From: Mogibacterium sp.
GTDB lineage: Bacteria; Bacillota; Clostridia; Peptostreptococcales; Anaerovoracaceae
Assembly: GCA_017403955.1 (NCBI GenBank)
Contig: JAFRDH010000022.1
Location: 1-64,000, forward strand
DNA: 64,000 nucleotides
Direction: 5' to 3'
In this document: positions 1-8,096 of the stretch, piece after piece
Layout: every line of letters starts with the position of its first letter
Numbering within the stretch: position 1 is the first letter of the stretch
Made by a program: the position numbers and the translations under genes
Notes under the pieces: model-generated
The model's database searches: none
Seen by the model: the letters and a program-made list of their open reading frames with translations, nothing else
What the model was told of the DNA's origin: nothing

Positions 1-131
1 GCAACAGATACTACTGGATAGTCACCAAAACCTGTGTGTGCAAAGCAATCTCCAAAGAAAAACTAGCCCTTGCGGGGCTAGTCAGTCTGTCCGATTACTA
101 TGCCGAACGGCACATGTTGAAGTTGATTTGA
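1..131 (+). CDS. Group II intron reverse transcriptase/maturase, C-terminal end (partial)
   Basis: This is the last 42 codons of an open frame that enters from the left edge (first whole codon at position 3) and ends with TGA at 129-131. The tail contains RYYW, KTCVCKAISKEKL and GLVSLSDYYAERH, which resembles the C-terminus of group II intron-encoded proteins (RYWRIA ... LxxxGLxSLxDYY). The identification rests mainly on the intron RNA domains that follow directly downstream. The active-site reverse transcriptase motifs lie outside the window, so nothing can be said about whether the protein is intact. Its last codons contain a 15-base sequence that recurs in the intron's domain V (see the repeat entry). 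Confidence 0.75.
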   Translation, partial: NRYYWIVTKTCVCKAISKEKLALAGLVSLSDYYAERHMLKLI

Positions 132-153
132 ACCGCAGTATGCCGAACGGCAC
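99..153 (+). repeat. 15-bp direct repeat, offset 40, shared by maturase tail and domain V
   Basis: TATGCCGAACGGCAC occurs at 99-113 (inside the maturase codons YAERH) and again at 139-153 (inside domain V). Each copy contains the self-complementary core TGCCG-AA-CGGCA. Two copies with unrelated flanks are not a CRISPR array. Either the maturase tail arose by duplication of a domain V fragment or the repeat marks a recombination scar. Confidence 0.85.
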
Positions 154-242
154 GTACGGTGGTGTGAAAGGGGCTACAAGTTAGCCCCTATTCGATTTGT
201 GTATTATTTGACACTTGTCTTACACACTTTGATCAATTTGTA

Positions 243-251
243 TGCTATAAT
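243..251 (+). promoter_or_regulatory. Extended -10 promoter of hpf
   Basis: TGC-TATAAT at 243-251 is a consensus -10 (TATAAT, 246-251) with an extended TGn. No good -35 sits 16-18 bases upstream. TTGACA at 208-213 is too far away (32 bases). The leader to the hpf start is about 95 bases and ends in GAGGAGGG. Confidence 0.6.
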
Positions 252-352
252 AATTGTGAGCAAGTATTGCCGCGAAGGAATAATGCAATAGATCGCCATT
301 CCGGACCAGTGATACGATCTGCTTTAGACAATAAAAAGAGGAGGGCCAGGAT

Positions 353-886
353 ATGAAGATCCAGATTTCGGCTAAGAATTACCCTATGAGCGAGAAGCTC
401 AGCAACTACATTGAGAAGAAACTTGGTAAACTTGACAAATACTTCAATGAGGATGTAACCGCCAATGTAGTTGTCTCCAAACTCAGAGACGTTCCGAAGT
501 TCGAGGCAACAATCAATGCTAAACAGGCTGTTTTCAGAGCAGAGATGGCTAATGACAGCATTTACGATGCAGTAGATATGGCCACAGAGAAACTCGCTAA
601 CCAGATGTCCAAGCTTAAGGGCAAGCTGGAGGCAAGATATAAAGAGAACAAAGCTCTGAAACTCGAATTCATTCCGGAGCCGGAGAGTGAAACCTTTGAT
701 GAAGAAATGGTCATCGTAAGAAGGAAACAGGTTGAGCTTGAACCAATGGTAGCAGAAGAGGCCGTTCTTCAGATGGAAATGCTCGGACATGACTTCTTCG
801 TTTTCCTCGATATGGATACGGATGCAGTCAGTGTTGTATATAAACGTAAAGGTAATGCATATGGTCTGATCGAAACAGACAGATAG
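353..886 (+). CDS. hpf: Ribosome hibernation promoting factor, long form
   Basis: The 177-residue protein has an N-terminal S30AE/YfiA-type domain (residues 1 to about 100, starting MKIQISAKNYPMSEKLSNYI) and a separate C-terminal domain (about 120-177) with the ending VVYKRKGNAYGLIETDR typical of the long form. Long Hpf dimerises 70S ribosomes into inactive 100S particles through the C-terminal domain when growth stops. The length is normal for the family. The start is fixed by GAGGAGGG about 8 bases upstream. It stands alone with its own extended -10 promoter and is followed after 37 bases by the LCP gene, so read-through into the envelope genes is possible. Confidence 0.95.
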   Translation: MKIQISAKNYPMSEKLSNYIEKKLGKLDKYFNEDVTANVVVSKLRDVPKFEATINAKQAVFRAEMANDSIYDAVDMATEKLANQMSKLKGKLEARYKENKALKLEFIPEPESETFDEEMVIVRRKQVELEPMVAEEAVLQMEMLGHDFFVFLDMDTDAVSVVYKRKGNAYGLIETDR

Positions 887-923
887 TAACACAGGATAAT
901 ATTTTACAAAAGGGGATCAAAGC

Positions 924-2522
924 ATGAGCCAGAAGGACTGGGATCCGGATGATCTGCTGGATTTTGACTATGGCAGGCCTGTGAATAGAAACGAGGTCAG
1001 CTCAGAACCAAACAACGGCAGCAGCCGGGGCAGTTCACAAGATTTTTACGAAGAATTAAAACAATATGAGGCATTAAGGAATCATGACGAAGAGCAGGCC
1101 GCCACGCAGCCTGCATCTTCGCGTGTCAAAGACCGCAAAGCCGCGATCAAAGCAGAGAAGAAAGCCGCAAAAAAGGAATCAAGAAAGTCTGCATTCAAAT
1201 CTTCCGCCAAGCCTGCGAAGCCTGTCCGCAAAGCAAAGAAATCTCTCCCTGCGGATGAGACTGAGGCTCTCAGACAGGCACAACAGGAAGCCTACGAGAG
1301 ATATCGCAGCAACTACAACAAGAACACGGTCAAGAGGAACAGACCTCGCAAAGCAGGTATCTTTACGAAGGGCCTTTCTCTCCTGTATCTTGCTGCAGTA
1401 GCTGTATTCGCAGTCGTAATGACTATTATTGATGTGCTTCCGTTCGGTATGCTTGTTGCGCTTTATGCTGTTCTTGCACTCCTGAGCCTGATAATTGTTA
1501 TTCAGCTGCGCAAAGACAACATCAGGAGGTGGGTCAGAGTCATTGCCTCACTTACTGCTGTTTTACTGATAGCCGGATACGGCGTGGGTTCTGCGTATGC
1601 TATGGGAACTCTCTCGTTCCTTAACTTTACATCGGTCAAGAACGAGAAGAAGGTCGCATCCATCACCAAGCAGCCGTTCAATGTCTGCATTACGGGAATG
1701 GATGTACGAGGAAAGATAGACACAGAAGGAAGATCTGACGTTAACATGCTTGTCACTGTCAATCCTAAGACTGAGCAGATATTGATGACCTCCATACCGA
1801 GAGACTATCAGATATATATGCCTGACAAGGATTATGCGATGGACAAGCTGACGCATACCGGTTTCTATGGTATCGAGACGACAATCGGTGCTGAGGAAGA
1901 CCTGTTTGACACGCAGATCAACTATTATGTCAAGGTCAATTTCTCAACAGTCAAGAGATTCATCGATGCCATAGGCGGAGTTGATGTTTACTCAGAATAC
2001 ACGTTCACACCTGTCAAAATGAAGTCCTGGACTGTACAGGAAGGTATGAACCATATGAATGGAAAGCAAGCACTTGCTTTTGCCAGAGAGCGTAAGGCCT
2101 TCCCGACAGGAGATAACCAGAGAATCAAGAATCAGCAGGCTGTATTCGAAGCTATGATCAAGAAAGCGACCAGCAGCAAGACCATGGTTCTCAGCTACAA
2201 TAAGATCATCTCCAACCTGAGAGACTATTTCAAGATGAGTATCAGCTCTGCGGAAATGAGAGCATTCATCAAGCTGCAGCTGGCCAAGAATCCTAGCTGG
2301 AAGATTTACAAGAATTCCGTTACGGGCGGCGATGGATCGATGCCTACATACTCGACCGGATCTGCTTATGCTTACGTAATGACACAGGATCAGGCCAGTA
2401 TAGATAATGCCAAAGCCCTCATAAACGGGGTGCTGAACGGAGACAAGCTCGATAAAGACGATGACGGAAAAGTATTTGTCGTCGGAGCAGAATCCGGCGG
2501 AGAGGAATCCTCCGGAGAATAA
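924..2522 (+). CDS. LytR-CpsA-Psr (LCP) family wall glycopolymer transferase
   Basis: The 532-residue protein starts with about 140 charged, cytoplasmic residues rich in Lys, Ala and Glu, then has three hydrophobic segments (about 146-165, 170-190 and 203-225). An extracytoplasmic LCP domain follows from about residue 252: VCITGMDVRG, SDVNMLVTVNP, SIPRDYQIYMP and LAFARERK carry the conserved Arg and Asp residues that bind the polyprenyl-pyrophosphate donor. LCP enzymes attach teichoic acid or other anionic polymers to peptidoglycan outside the membrane. The very acidic, Gly/Ser-rich C-terminus (ESGGEESSGE) is probably disordered. It lies 30 bases upstream of cdaA, in what looks like one envelope operon with cdaA and cdaR. 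The exact polymer is unknown. Confidence 0.92.
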   Translation: MSQKDWDPDDLLDFDYGRPVNRNEVSSEPNNGSSRGSSQDFYEELKQYEALRNHDEEQAATQPASSRVKDRKAAIKAEKKAAKKESRKSAFKSSAKPAKPVRKAKKSLPADETEALRQAQQEAYERYRSNYNKNTVKRNRPRKAGIFTKGLSLLYLAAVAVFAVVMTIIDVLPFGMLVALYAVLALLSLIIVIQLRKDNIRRWVRVIASLTAVLLIAGYGVGSAYAMGTLSFLNFTSVKNEKKVASITKQPFNVCITGMDVRGKIDTEGRSDVNMLVTVNPKTEQILMTSIPRDYQIYMPDKDYAMDKLTHTGFYGIETTIGAEEDLFDTQINYYVKVNFSTVKRFIDAIGGVDVYSEYTFTPVKMKSWTVQEGMNHMNGKQALAFARERKAFPTGDNQRIKNQQAVFEAMIKKATSSKTMVLSYNKIISNLRDYFKMSISSAEMRAFIKLQLAKNPSWKIYKNSVTGGDGSMPTYSTGSAYAYVMTQDQASIDNAKALINGVLNGDKLDKDDDGKVFVVGAESGGEESSGE

Positions 2523-2552
2523 TCAGAATAATACAGACAAAAGGGATAATAA

Positions 2553-3398
2553 ATGATAGACAATCTTTACGGACTATTTATGAGCATAAAGATAACTGAT
2601 GTCCTCGACATCGTTATCGTTGCATTTCTCCTGTACAAGATGTTCGGTTTTATCAAGGAAACCAGAGCACAGCAACTGTTCAGGGGAGTGCTTTTGATTG
2701 TCGGTATTTTCCTGCTGTCAGAACTCCTTAACTTAAGTTTGCTGAACTGGCTCCTGACAAGACTTATCACGGTAGGTCTTATCGCAGTGGTCATTCTTTT
2801 CCAGCCGGAGATCAGAAGAGGTCTTGAACAGATCGGTCGGAGAGGGATCCTGTCACGGCAGTTCAGAGATATCGGCAAAGAAGAGATTTACGCAACTGTC
2901 CACAAAATCGTCGATGCTGTTGACGATTTCTCTTCGACAAGAACCGGAGCGCTTATGGCGATCGAGCGTGAGACTATGCTCAATGATATTATTGAGAGCG
3001 GTGTAATTGTCGATGCCGAAATGTCTGTGCGTCTGCTTGGTAATTTGTTCTACGAAGGATCACCGCTTCATGACGGAGCCGTTATTATCAGAGGCGTAAG
3101 AGTGCATGCCGCAAGCTGCGTGCTCCCGCTCACAAGCCGTTCCAGCATCGGAAAGAATCTCGGGACCAGACACAGAGCAGGTGTCGGACTAAGTGAAGTA
3201 TCTGATGCTTTTGTAATTATCGTGTCCGAGGAGACAGGAGCCATCTCAGTAGCTCATAACGGAACGCTGAGAAGATTCCTCGACCTCAAGACACTTGAGA
3301 AGATGTTGCTTGATATCTATATCCCTGCAGGAGAAGATACGGACCTCCTGTCGAGGATCTTCAAGGGAGGTGTGTTCGGTGGAAAGAAAGAAGCCTGA
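2553..3398 (+). CDS. cdaA: Diadenylate cyclase CdaA (c-di-AMP synthase)
   Basis: The 281-residue protein has three N-terminal membrane helices (about 13-30, 40-56 and 60-80) followed by a DAC domain. The two signature motifs are visible: LHDGAVIIRG (D174-G-A) and GTRHRAGVG (R206-H-R), with SEETGAISVAHNG downstream. It condenses two ATP into c-di-AMP, which controls potassium and osmolyte transport and wall homeostasis. The next gene is the CdaR regulator with a 20-base overlap, the standard Bacillota arrangement, although glmM does not follow here. The length is typical. Confidence 0.96.
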   Translation: MIDNLYGLFMSIKITDVLDIVIVAFLLYKMFGFIKETRAQQLFRGVLLIVGIFLLSELLNLSLLNWLLTRLITVGLIAVVILFQPEIRRGLEQIGRRGILSRQFRDIGKEEIYATVHKIVDAVDDFSSTRTGALMAIERETMLNDIIESGVIVDAEMSVRLLGNLFYEGSPLHDGAVIIRGVRVHAASCVLPLTSRSSIGKNLGTRHRAGVGLSEVSDAFVIIVSEETGAISVAHNGTLRRFLDLKTLEKMLLDIYIPAGEDTDLLSRIFKGGVFGGKKEA

Positions 3399-4350
3399 CA
3401 ATCACCTCAAGGGTCTATCGGTCATCATCGCACTTCTCATATCCATTACTTCGTGGATCTATGTTGTATATAACTATGATCCGATGACCAGAGTAACTTA
3501 CCAGAATGTACCGATCACTTTCATAGGAGAAGATACGCTCGCGGACAAAGGCTACGCTTTATCGGATGTCAGTACAGAGTCTATTTATGTAACGCTCAAT
3601 CAGAAGCGTATAGAGTCTACCAAGATAGACGCAGATGACATCACTGTTGTTGCTGATGTAAGCAATGCCGTTGAAGGCAAAAACGGGATCAGCCTTGGAA
3701 TAGTCGGGCCGGAAGGGACGCAGCTTGTCGACAGTGAAGTAAGAACGATTTCTGTTACGGTAGAGCAGGCGGAGCGAGTGGAAGTAGGCATAGATGTCAT
3801 GTATCTTGATGAATCTGTGATCAATGTAGAGCCTATTGCAACAAATCTTACTTCGACCAAGGCAACTGTTATCGGGGCAACATCTACTGTTAAAACAGTA
3901 GAAAAAGCTGTGGCGTATATCGGCTATTCGGATACTGCCGAAGGGGCCGGAGTGTACACCAGAAACCTTGTAGCTGTTGACAGCCACGGTAATGAAGTTC
4001 AGCATATGGTGATCTATCCGGGCTCAGTCAATTTCAGTGCGGAGCATGGAGTCGTCAAGACAGTGGACCTTGTTCTGAAAACTGTAGATAACTCAGACGA
4101 TAATTACGAAAGAACAGTTGATGCACCTGATACGATTGCTGTCAAAGGCAGTTCGAGCGCGGTCGAATCTCTTTCAAGACTGGAAACTAAAGAGACAGAT
4201 ATCAGCTATATATATGAAGATTCTGACATTGAGCTGCAGGTCGATCTTCCTGAGGGTGTATATCTTGCTAATACATCAAGAGGAGTCAAGATGCATGTCA
4301 AAGTGACGGAAAAGGTCGAACCTGAAGAAAAAGAGGAAGATAACGGTTAA
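3379..4350 (+). CDS. cdaR: CdaR, YbbR-domain regulator of CdaA
   Basis: The 323-residue protein has a short cytoplasmic N-terminus, one membrane helix (LSVIIALLISITSWIYVVY, about 10-28) and an extracytoplasmic part built of repeated YbbR-like beta domains. CdaR binds CdaA and adjusts its activity. The frame is open from 3295, but that start lies deep inside cdaA. GTG at 3379 is preceded by GGGAGG with 8 bases spacing and gives the expected short N-terminus, so I chose it. It overlaps cdaA by 20 bases, which implies translational coupling. The C-terminus is acidic (EPEEKEEDNG). Confidence 0.9.
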   Translation: MERKKPDNHLKGLSVIIALLISITSWIYVVYNYDPMTRVTYQNVPITFIGEDTLADKGYALSDVSTESIYVTLNQKRIESTKIDADDITVVADVSNAVEGKNGISLGIVGPEGTQLVDSEVRTISVTVEQAERVEVGIDVMYLDESVINVEPIATNLTSTKATVIGATSTVKTVEKAVAYIGYSDTAEGAGVYTRNLVAVDSHGNEVQHMVIYPGSVNFSAEHGVVKTVDLVLKTVDNSDDNYERTVDAPDTIAVKGSSSAVESLSRLETKETDISYIYEDSDIELQVDLPEGVYLANTSRGVKMHVKVTEKVEPEEKEEDNG

Positions 4351-4366
4351 TAGCTAAAATAAAAAT

Positions 4367-4398
4367 CGCTGCGGCTTTGCCGCAGCGTATTTTTTTCG
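4367..4398. terminator. Bidirectional terminator between cdaR and the nucleotidyltransferase
   Basis: CGCTGCGGC (4367-4375), loop TTT, GCCGCAGCG (4379-4387) is followed by a T run on the plus strand and preceded by AAAAA, so it can also end the minus-strand gene arriving from the right. Confidence 0.88.
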
Positions 4399-4405
4399 GA
4401 TCAGA

Positions 4406-5314
4406 TTATCCCCAGAGCTCGACAGGGTATGTTCCATCTGCCTTGAGTGATGCGAATTTGGCTACTACTTCAGGTTTGTCTTCTTTGTATGTCACGCCGA
4501 ACCATTTGTCAGAAGAAGTGAGAACTTCATAAGTTGCAGTACCTTCTGTGATCTGTTTGTTGATCGGTGTCTGAATGTAATACTCGCCCTTCATAGGATT
4601 GGATCCCATGATCGTTGCAAGAGATTCTTTGAATCCCTCACGGAGTATATCCATATACTCCGCTCCGAATCCCCAGAGGTTCATCGAAACCGGTGCGTCA
4701 GCCGGGATCTCGAATTTGCTTCCGTCAGGGAGAGTATCTGTGATCCTGCCATCAGGTTCTCTTCCGACCTTGAGATGTTCGACAATGCTGACAAGCTTTC
4801 CGTCTTCAGCCTTGCAGATACCTCTTGAAACTGTGCCGTTCTCAGAAAGAGTCTTTTCGATCTCAAATCCCACCATACAATTGTGAGAAGCATCAGCTTT
4901 GGTTGTCAGGAACTCATAGATCTTGACAAAGCCTTCTCTGCCATAGTAATCGTCAGCGTTGATCACCGCGAAAGGAGCATCGATGATGTCTCTTGCGGAA
5001 AGGACCGCCTGACCTGTACCCCATGGTTTGGTCCTGCCTTCAGGAAGTTCGAATCCTTCAGGAAGATCGGTTACTTCCTGGAATGCATAATATGTGGTGT
5101 ATTTCTTCCCGGCTCCGTTTTCGATATGTTCTTTGAAGACCTCTTCGAAATCGTGCTTGATGATAAAGCATACTCTTCTGAATCCTGCCTGATATGCATC
5201 ATACAGACTGAAATCCATAATGATATCGCCTTGTTCGGTTATCTGGTCGAGCTGCTTATTTCCACCGTATCTGCTGCCCATACCTGCTGCCATTATTACA
5301 AGAATAGGTTCCAT
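4406..5314 (-). CDS. Sugar-phosphate nucleotidyltransferase family protein
   Basis: The 302-residue protein has an N-terminal nucleotidyltransferase (Rossmann-like) fold: VIMAAGMGSRYGGNKQLDQI is the NTP-binding loop, PWGTGQAVLSAR the base-binding segment and VINADDYYG the metal-binding Asp pair. Such enzymes couple a sugar-1-phosphate to a nucleoside triphosphate, most often UTP or dTTP with glucose-1-phosphate. This subfamily in Clostridia is usually annotated only generically, so I do not name the substrate. It is 20 bases downstream of gltX and probably co-transcribed with it. The convergent terminator at 4367 marks its end. Confidence 0.85.
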   Translation of the reverse strand: MEPILVIMAAGMGSRYGGNKQLDQITEQGDIIMDFSLYDAYQAGFRRVCFIIKHDFEEVFKEHIENGAGKKYTTYYAFQEVTDLPEGFELPEGRTKPWGTGQAVLSARDIIDAPFAVINADDYYGREGFVKIYEFLTTKADASHNCMVGFEIEKTLSENGTVSRGICKAEDGKLVSIVEHLKVGREPDGRITDTLPDGSKFEIPADAPVSMNLWGFGAEYMDILREGFKESLATIMGSNPMKGEYYIQTPINKQITEGTATYEVLTSSDKWFGVTYKEDKPEVVAKFASLKADGTYPVELWG

Positions 5315-5334
5315 TATTATTTGTTCCTCCTGTA

Positions 5335-7017
5335 TCAGTTGCTGAGTTTTTCGATTTCTCTTTTGATTCTGTCACGGACTACATCCTCTCCCATGATCTG
5401 CTGGATCGTCCACAGATCAGGTGAATTTGATCTTCCCATGAGAGCTATACGGATGACCGCGCTGACATGACCTACATGTCCTTTGTATTCCTCAGGATGC
5501 TTTTTGAAGTCTTTAGGCTTTGCGGCATATCCGAGATCTGTGGAAAGAGTTCTGATCTTTTCGAACCACTGTCCGTTATCATCGGAATGATCATATGTAT
5601 CGAGATACGCCTTGAGAATAGCTGCCGCATCTGCTGCTGCTTCCTGCGGATACTCATCCTCGATGGTAAATGACTCATCGAAGAAGTAGCTGATGAAGTC
5701 CATTATCTGTCTTGCATATACAAGGTCTGCTCTCGGACGGGCATCGTGACGGCCCATATCAAGCATAGCAGCAAGTTTGTCCATATCTTTGAATACATAT
5801 TCGAATTCCGGCGCGTAATCTTCAGACCATTTTCTGAGCCATGCAGCGAGTTCGGATGCCTCGATATGGAGCAGAGTGCTCTTGCTGACATCGTTGAGTT
5901 TGTTAAGGTCGAAAAGGGCGCCGCTGCTGGACATTTTTTCTGTAGTGAACTTGAAGTCGTCGATCGGCGCTTCAGGATCTGCAGCTCTCCATTCCTCGTA
6001 ATTGGAGTTGAGGATAGTGAGAAGATACTCTCTGACAGCTGCAGGGTGATATCCCTGGCTTCTGTAATAATCGAGTGAAAGTTCCGGGTCCTTTCTCTTG
6101 GAAAGTTTGCGCTTGTTGCCGTCTTCTCCGATTTTCATAAGCTGTGCGGTGTGGCAGTAAATCGGGAGCTCCCATCCGAGATCTTCGAAAAGCTCGACGT
6201 GGATCGGAAGGGAAGGGAGCCACTCTTCACCTCTTACGACATGTGTAGTGCGCATCAGATGGTCATCGACTACGTGCGCAAAGTGATATGTAGGGATCCC
6301 TGTCTGCTTGATGATTACGGTATCCTGGAAATTGTCAGGAACCGAGAGTTCTCCGCGGATCGCGTCTTTGACGATGTGCCTTGAAGTCTCTTCGGCAGAA
6401 ACATTAGGAACGCCTTTCGATTTAAGTCTGATGACAAAAGGGTCACCGGCCTTGATGCGGGCGCAGATCTCTTCCTCAACAGATTTGTCTTTGTCCCAGT
6501 CTCTGTACTTAGACCAGCCTGCGTAGATTCCCGGTGTGAGCTTGGCTGCTTCCTGCTGTTCTCTGACTTCGGAAATCTCTTCTTCGGAAAGGAAGCAAGG
6601 GTAGGCAAGGCCTTCCTCGAGAAGTTTGCCGGCAAATGTACGATAGATCTCGCCTCTGTGGCTCTGTGTGTAATCTCCGTACTCCCCGACGTCCCCGTTC
6701 TCCGTGACGCCTTCATCAAAATTGATGTCGAAGAAAGCAAGAGAAGAAATAATAGTCTCTACTGCGTTCTCTACGAATCTCTTGTCGTCAGTGTCCTCGA
6801 TTCTCAGGAAGAATTTACCTCCGCTCTGATGAGCGAGACGCTCATCTACGAATGCACCGTAGAGGTTGCCGAGGTGAATGAATCCTGTCGGGCTCGGACC
6901 GAGTCTTGTTACCATTGCGCCTTCAGGAAGATCGCGCGCAGGGTACATCGCTTCGTACTCCTCCGGCGTATGAGGATGTGAAGGATATATAAGATGAGCT
7001 AATTCTTTATTATTCAT
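5335..7017 (-). CDS. gltX: Glutamate-tRNA ligase
   Basis: The 560-residue class I synthetase carries the HIGH-type signature GPSPTGFIHLGNLYGAF (HLG at residues 48-50) and the KMSKS-type KLSKRKDP. It charges tRNA-Glu, and in many Clostridia also tRNA-Gln for later amidation. The protein is longer than the usual 470-500 residues because of an N-terminal extension of about 35 residues (YPSHPHTPEEYEAMYPARDLP) and an extended C-terminal anticodon-binding region. A consensus promoter lies just upstream, and the nucleotidyltransferase gene follows. A matching tRNA-Glu gene is in the window at 57190. Confidence 0.93.
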   Translation of the reverse strand: MNNKELAHLIYPSHPHTPEEYEAMYPARDLPEGAMVTRLGPSPTGFIHLGNLYGAFVDERLAHQSGGKFFLRIEDTDDKRFVENAVETIISSLAFFDINFDEGVTENGDVGEYGDYTQSHRGEIYRTFAGKLLEEGLAYPCFLSEEEISEVREQQEAAKLTPGIYAGWSKYRDWDKDKSVEEEICARIKAGDPFVIRLKSKGVPNVSAEETSRHIVKDAIRGELSVPDNFQDTVIIKQTGIPTYHFAHVVDDHLMRTTHVVRGEEWLPSLPIHVELFEDLGWELPIYCHTAQLMKIGEDGNKRKLSKRKDPELSLDYYRSQGYHPAAVREYLLTILNSNYEEWRAADPEAPIDDFKFTTEKMSSSGALFDLNKLNDVSKSTLLHIEASELAAWLRKWSEDYAPEFEYVFKDMDKLAAMLDMGRHDARPRADLVYARQIMDFISYFFDESFTIEDEYPQEAAADAAAILKAYLDTYDHSDDNGQWFEKIRTLSTDLGYAAKPKDFKKHPEEYKGHVGHVSAVIRIALMGRSNSPDLWTIQQIMGEDVVRDRIKREIEKLSN

Positions 7018-7055
7018 GATCAGTCTGATTCTCCTTGTTTGATTTTAACCATAAT

Positions 7056-7085
7056 ATTATATCTTATAGAGCGTGTTGATTTCAA
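7056..7085 (-). promoter_or_regulatory. Promoter of gltX
   Basis: Read on the minus strand, TTGAAA (7085-7080), an 18-base spacer and TATAAT (7061-7056) form a good sigma-A promoter about 40 bases before the gltX start. Confidence 0.65.
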
Positions 7086-7086
7086 T

Positions 7087-7115
7087 TTGAACAGCATGGC
7101 AAAACAAAATATAAT
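7087..7115 (+). promoter_or_regulatory. Promoter of the macrodomain gene
   Basis: TTGAAC (7087-7092), a 17-base spacer and TATAAT (7110-7115) lie 24 bases before the start codon. The -35 overlaps the -35 of the divergent gltX promoter by a few bases, so the two promoters are back to back. Confidence 0.75.
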
Positions 7116-7138
7116 ACTACAGAAAGGAGCGTGCTGAT

Positions 7139-7966
7139 ATGACACATGAGGAACAGAGAATCTGGCTGATAGCTAAGCTGAAGGCTGAAGTGCCGGGATA
7201 CAGCAGATTGCAGGTGCCGCGTGATGAAGATGAACAGCGGAACCTTCTCAGAGCGCTGATGAATATGAGGATGCCGAGACCGATAAGCGAGGAATTCCTT
7301 ACGACACAAGATGCATATCTCAGAAGAGAGAGCATTATGAAAGGCATAGTCGATGAGCTCACACTCGAGCCATGTGAAAGCGATCCGAGACTTTATATCT
7401 GGCAGGGCGACATAACAAGGCTTCGCGTCGATGCGATAGTCAATGCGGCAAACAGCGGAATGACCGGATGCTACCAGCCGCTCCATAACTGTATCGATAA
7501 CTGTATCCATTCGGCTGCCGGGATCAGATTGAGGCTCGAGTGTGCCCGGATAATGAACAGGCAGGGATATGAAGAACCAACAGGCAGAGCCAAGATCACT
7601 CCCGGTTATTGCCTGCCTGCTAAGTTTGTGCTGCATACTGTCGGGCCAATCGTCAGCGGACCTCTGACAGATGAACACAGAGAGCTTCTCAGATCAAGCT
7701 ACAGGTCATGCCTTGAACTTGCAGCTGAGAACAAGCTCAGGAGCGTTGCTTTCTGCTGCATATCAACCGGAGTATTCATGTTTCCGGCTCAGGAAGCTGC
7801 AAAAATAGCTGTCGATACTGTACGCAGTTTTCTTGACGAGCAGGAGGCAAGAAACAGCGAGATCGGATCATATCTGAACACCGATACGTATAAAGGAATA
7901 GAAAAAGTAATATTCAATGTCTTCTCAGACAGGGACCTTGAAATATATGAGAATATACTCGGGTAG
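7139..7966 (+). CDS. Zinc-type macrodomain protein-ADP-ribose hydrolase
   Basis: The 275-residue protein has an N-terminal helical extension (about 1-80) and then a macrodomain. Visible motifs are WQGDITRLRVDAIVNAANSGMTGC (from about residue 88, ADP-ribose binding), the zinc-site pattern MTGCYQPLHNCIDNCIH with its Cys and His ligands, and CISTGVFMFP for the distal phosphate. Family members remove mono-ADP-ribose from proteins. The zinc-macrodomain subclass is often encoded beside SirTM sirtuin and lipoylation genes, and none is present here. It has its own promoter and AAGGAG ribosome binding site. It could instead act on O-acetyl-ADP-ribose. Confidence 0.85.
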   Translation: MTHEEQRIWLIAKLKAEVPGYSRLQVPRDEDEQRNLLRALMNMRMPRPISEEFLTTQDAYLRRESIMKGIVDELTLEPCESDPRLYIWQGDITRLRVDAIVNAANSGMTGCYQPLHNCIDNCIHSAAGIRLRLECARIMNRQGYEEPTGRAKITPGYCLPAKFVLHTVGPIVSGPLTDEHRELLRSSYRSCLELAAENKLRSVAFCCISTGVFMFPAQEAAKIAVDTVRSFLDEQEARNSEIGSYLNTDTYKGIEKVIFNVFSDRDLEIYENILG

Positions 7967-8096
7967 ATAGTTGCTATACATATTAGCCAATAAATGTAGA
8001 TTAATTGCAATATATGACTAAAGTGTGTAATATTAGATAATAGAAAGAGAGAAACAATCAAATATCAAAAAACTGATCATAGGCAGGAGGAAAAGG

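Larger units (their letters stand above)
1..196 (+). mobile_element. 3' end of a group II intron (domains V and VI)
   Basis: Positions 130-163 match the layout of group II intron domain V: a GAACCGC start, a distal stem with a small bulge (GTATGCCG / CGGCACGTAC) and an ACGGTGGT closing strand. Positions 170-188 form a hairpin (GGGGCTA, loop CAAGT, TAGCCCC) followed by TATTCGAT, which fits domain VI with a bulged A near 190 and the usual AY intron end near 196. The intron therefore inserted about 50 bases upstream of the hpf promoter and in the same orientation. The CCGC in the lower stem hints at the CGC-triad (class C-like) lineage, but I cannot fold it rigorously. Confidence 0.72.

Noticed and set aside
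99-153. Two copies of a palindromic 15-mer, first considered as a CRISPR fragment.
   Set aside because: Only two copies with different flanks, and one is domain V of a group II intron while the other lies in the maturase frame.
208-251. TTGACA at 208-213 as the -35 of the hpf promoter.
   Set aside because: It is 32 bases from the TATAAT at 246, far outside the 16-18 base window. The extended -10 explains the promoter better.
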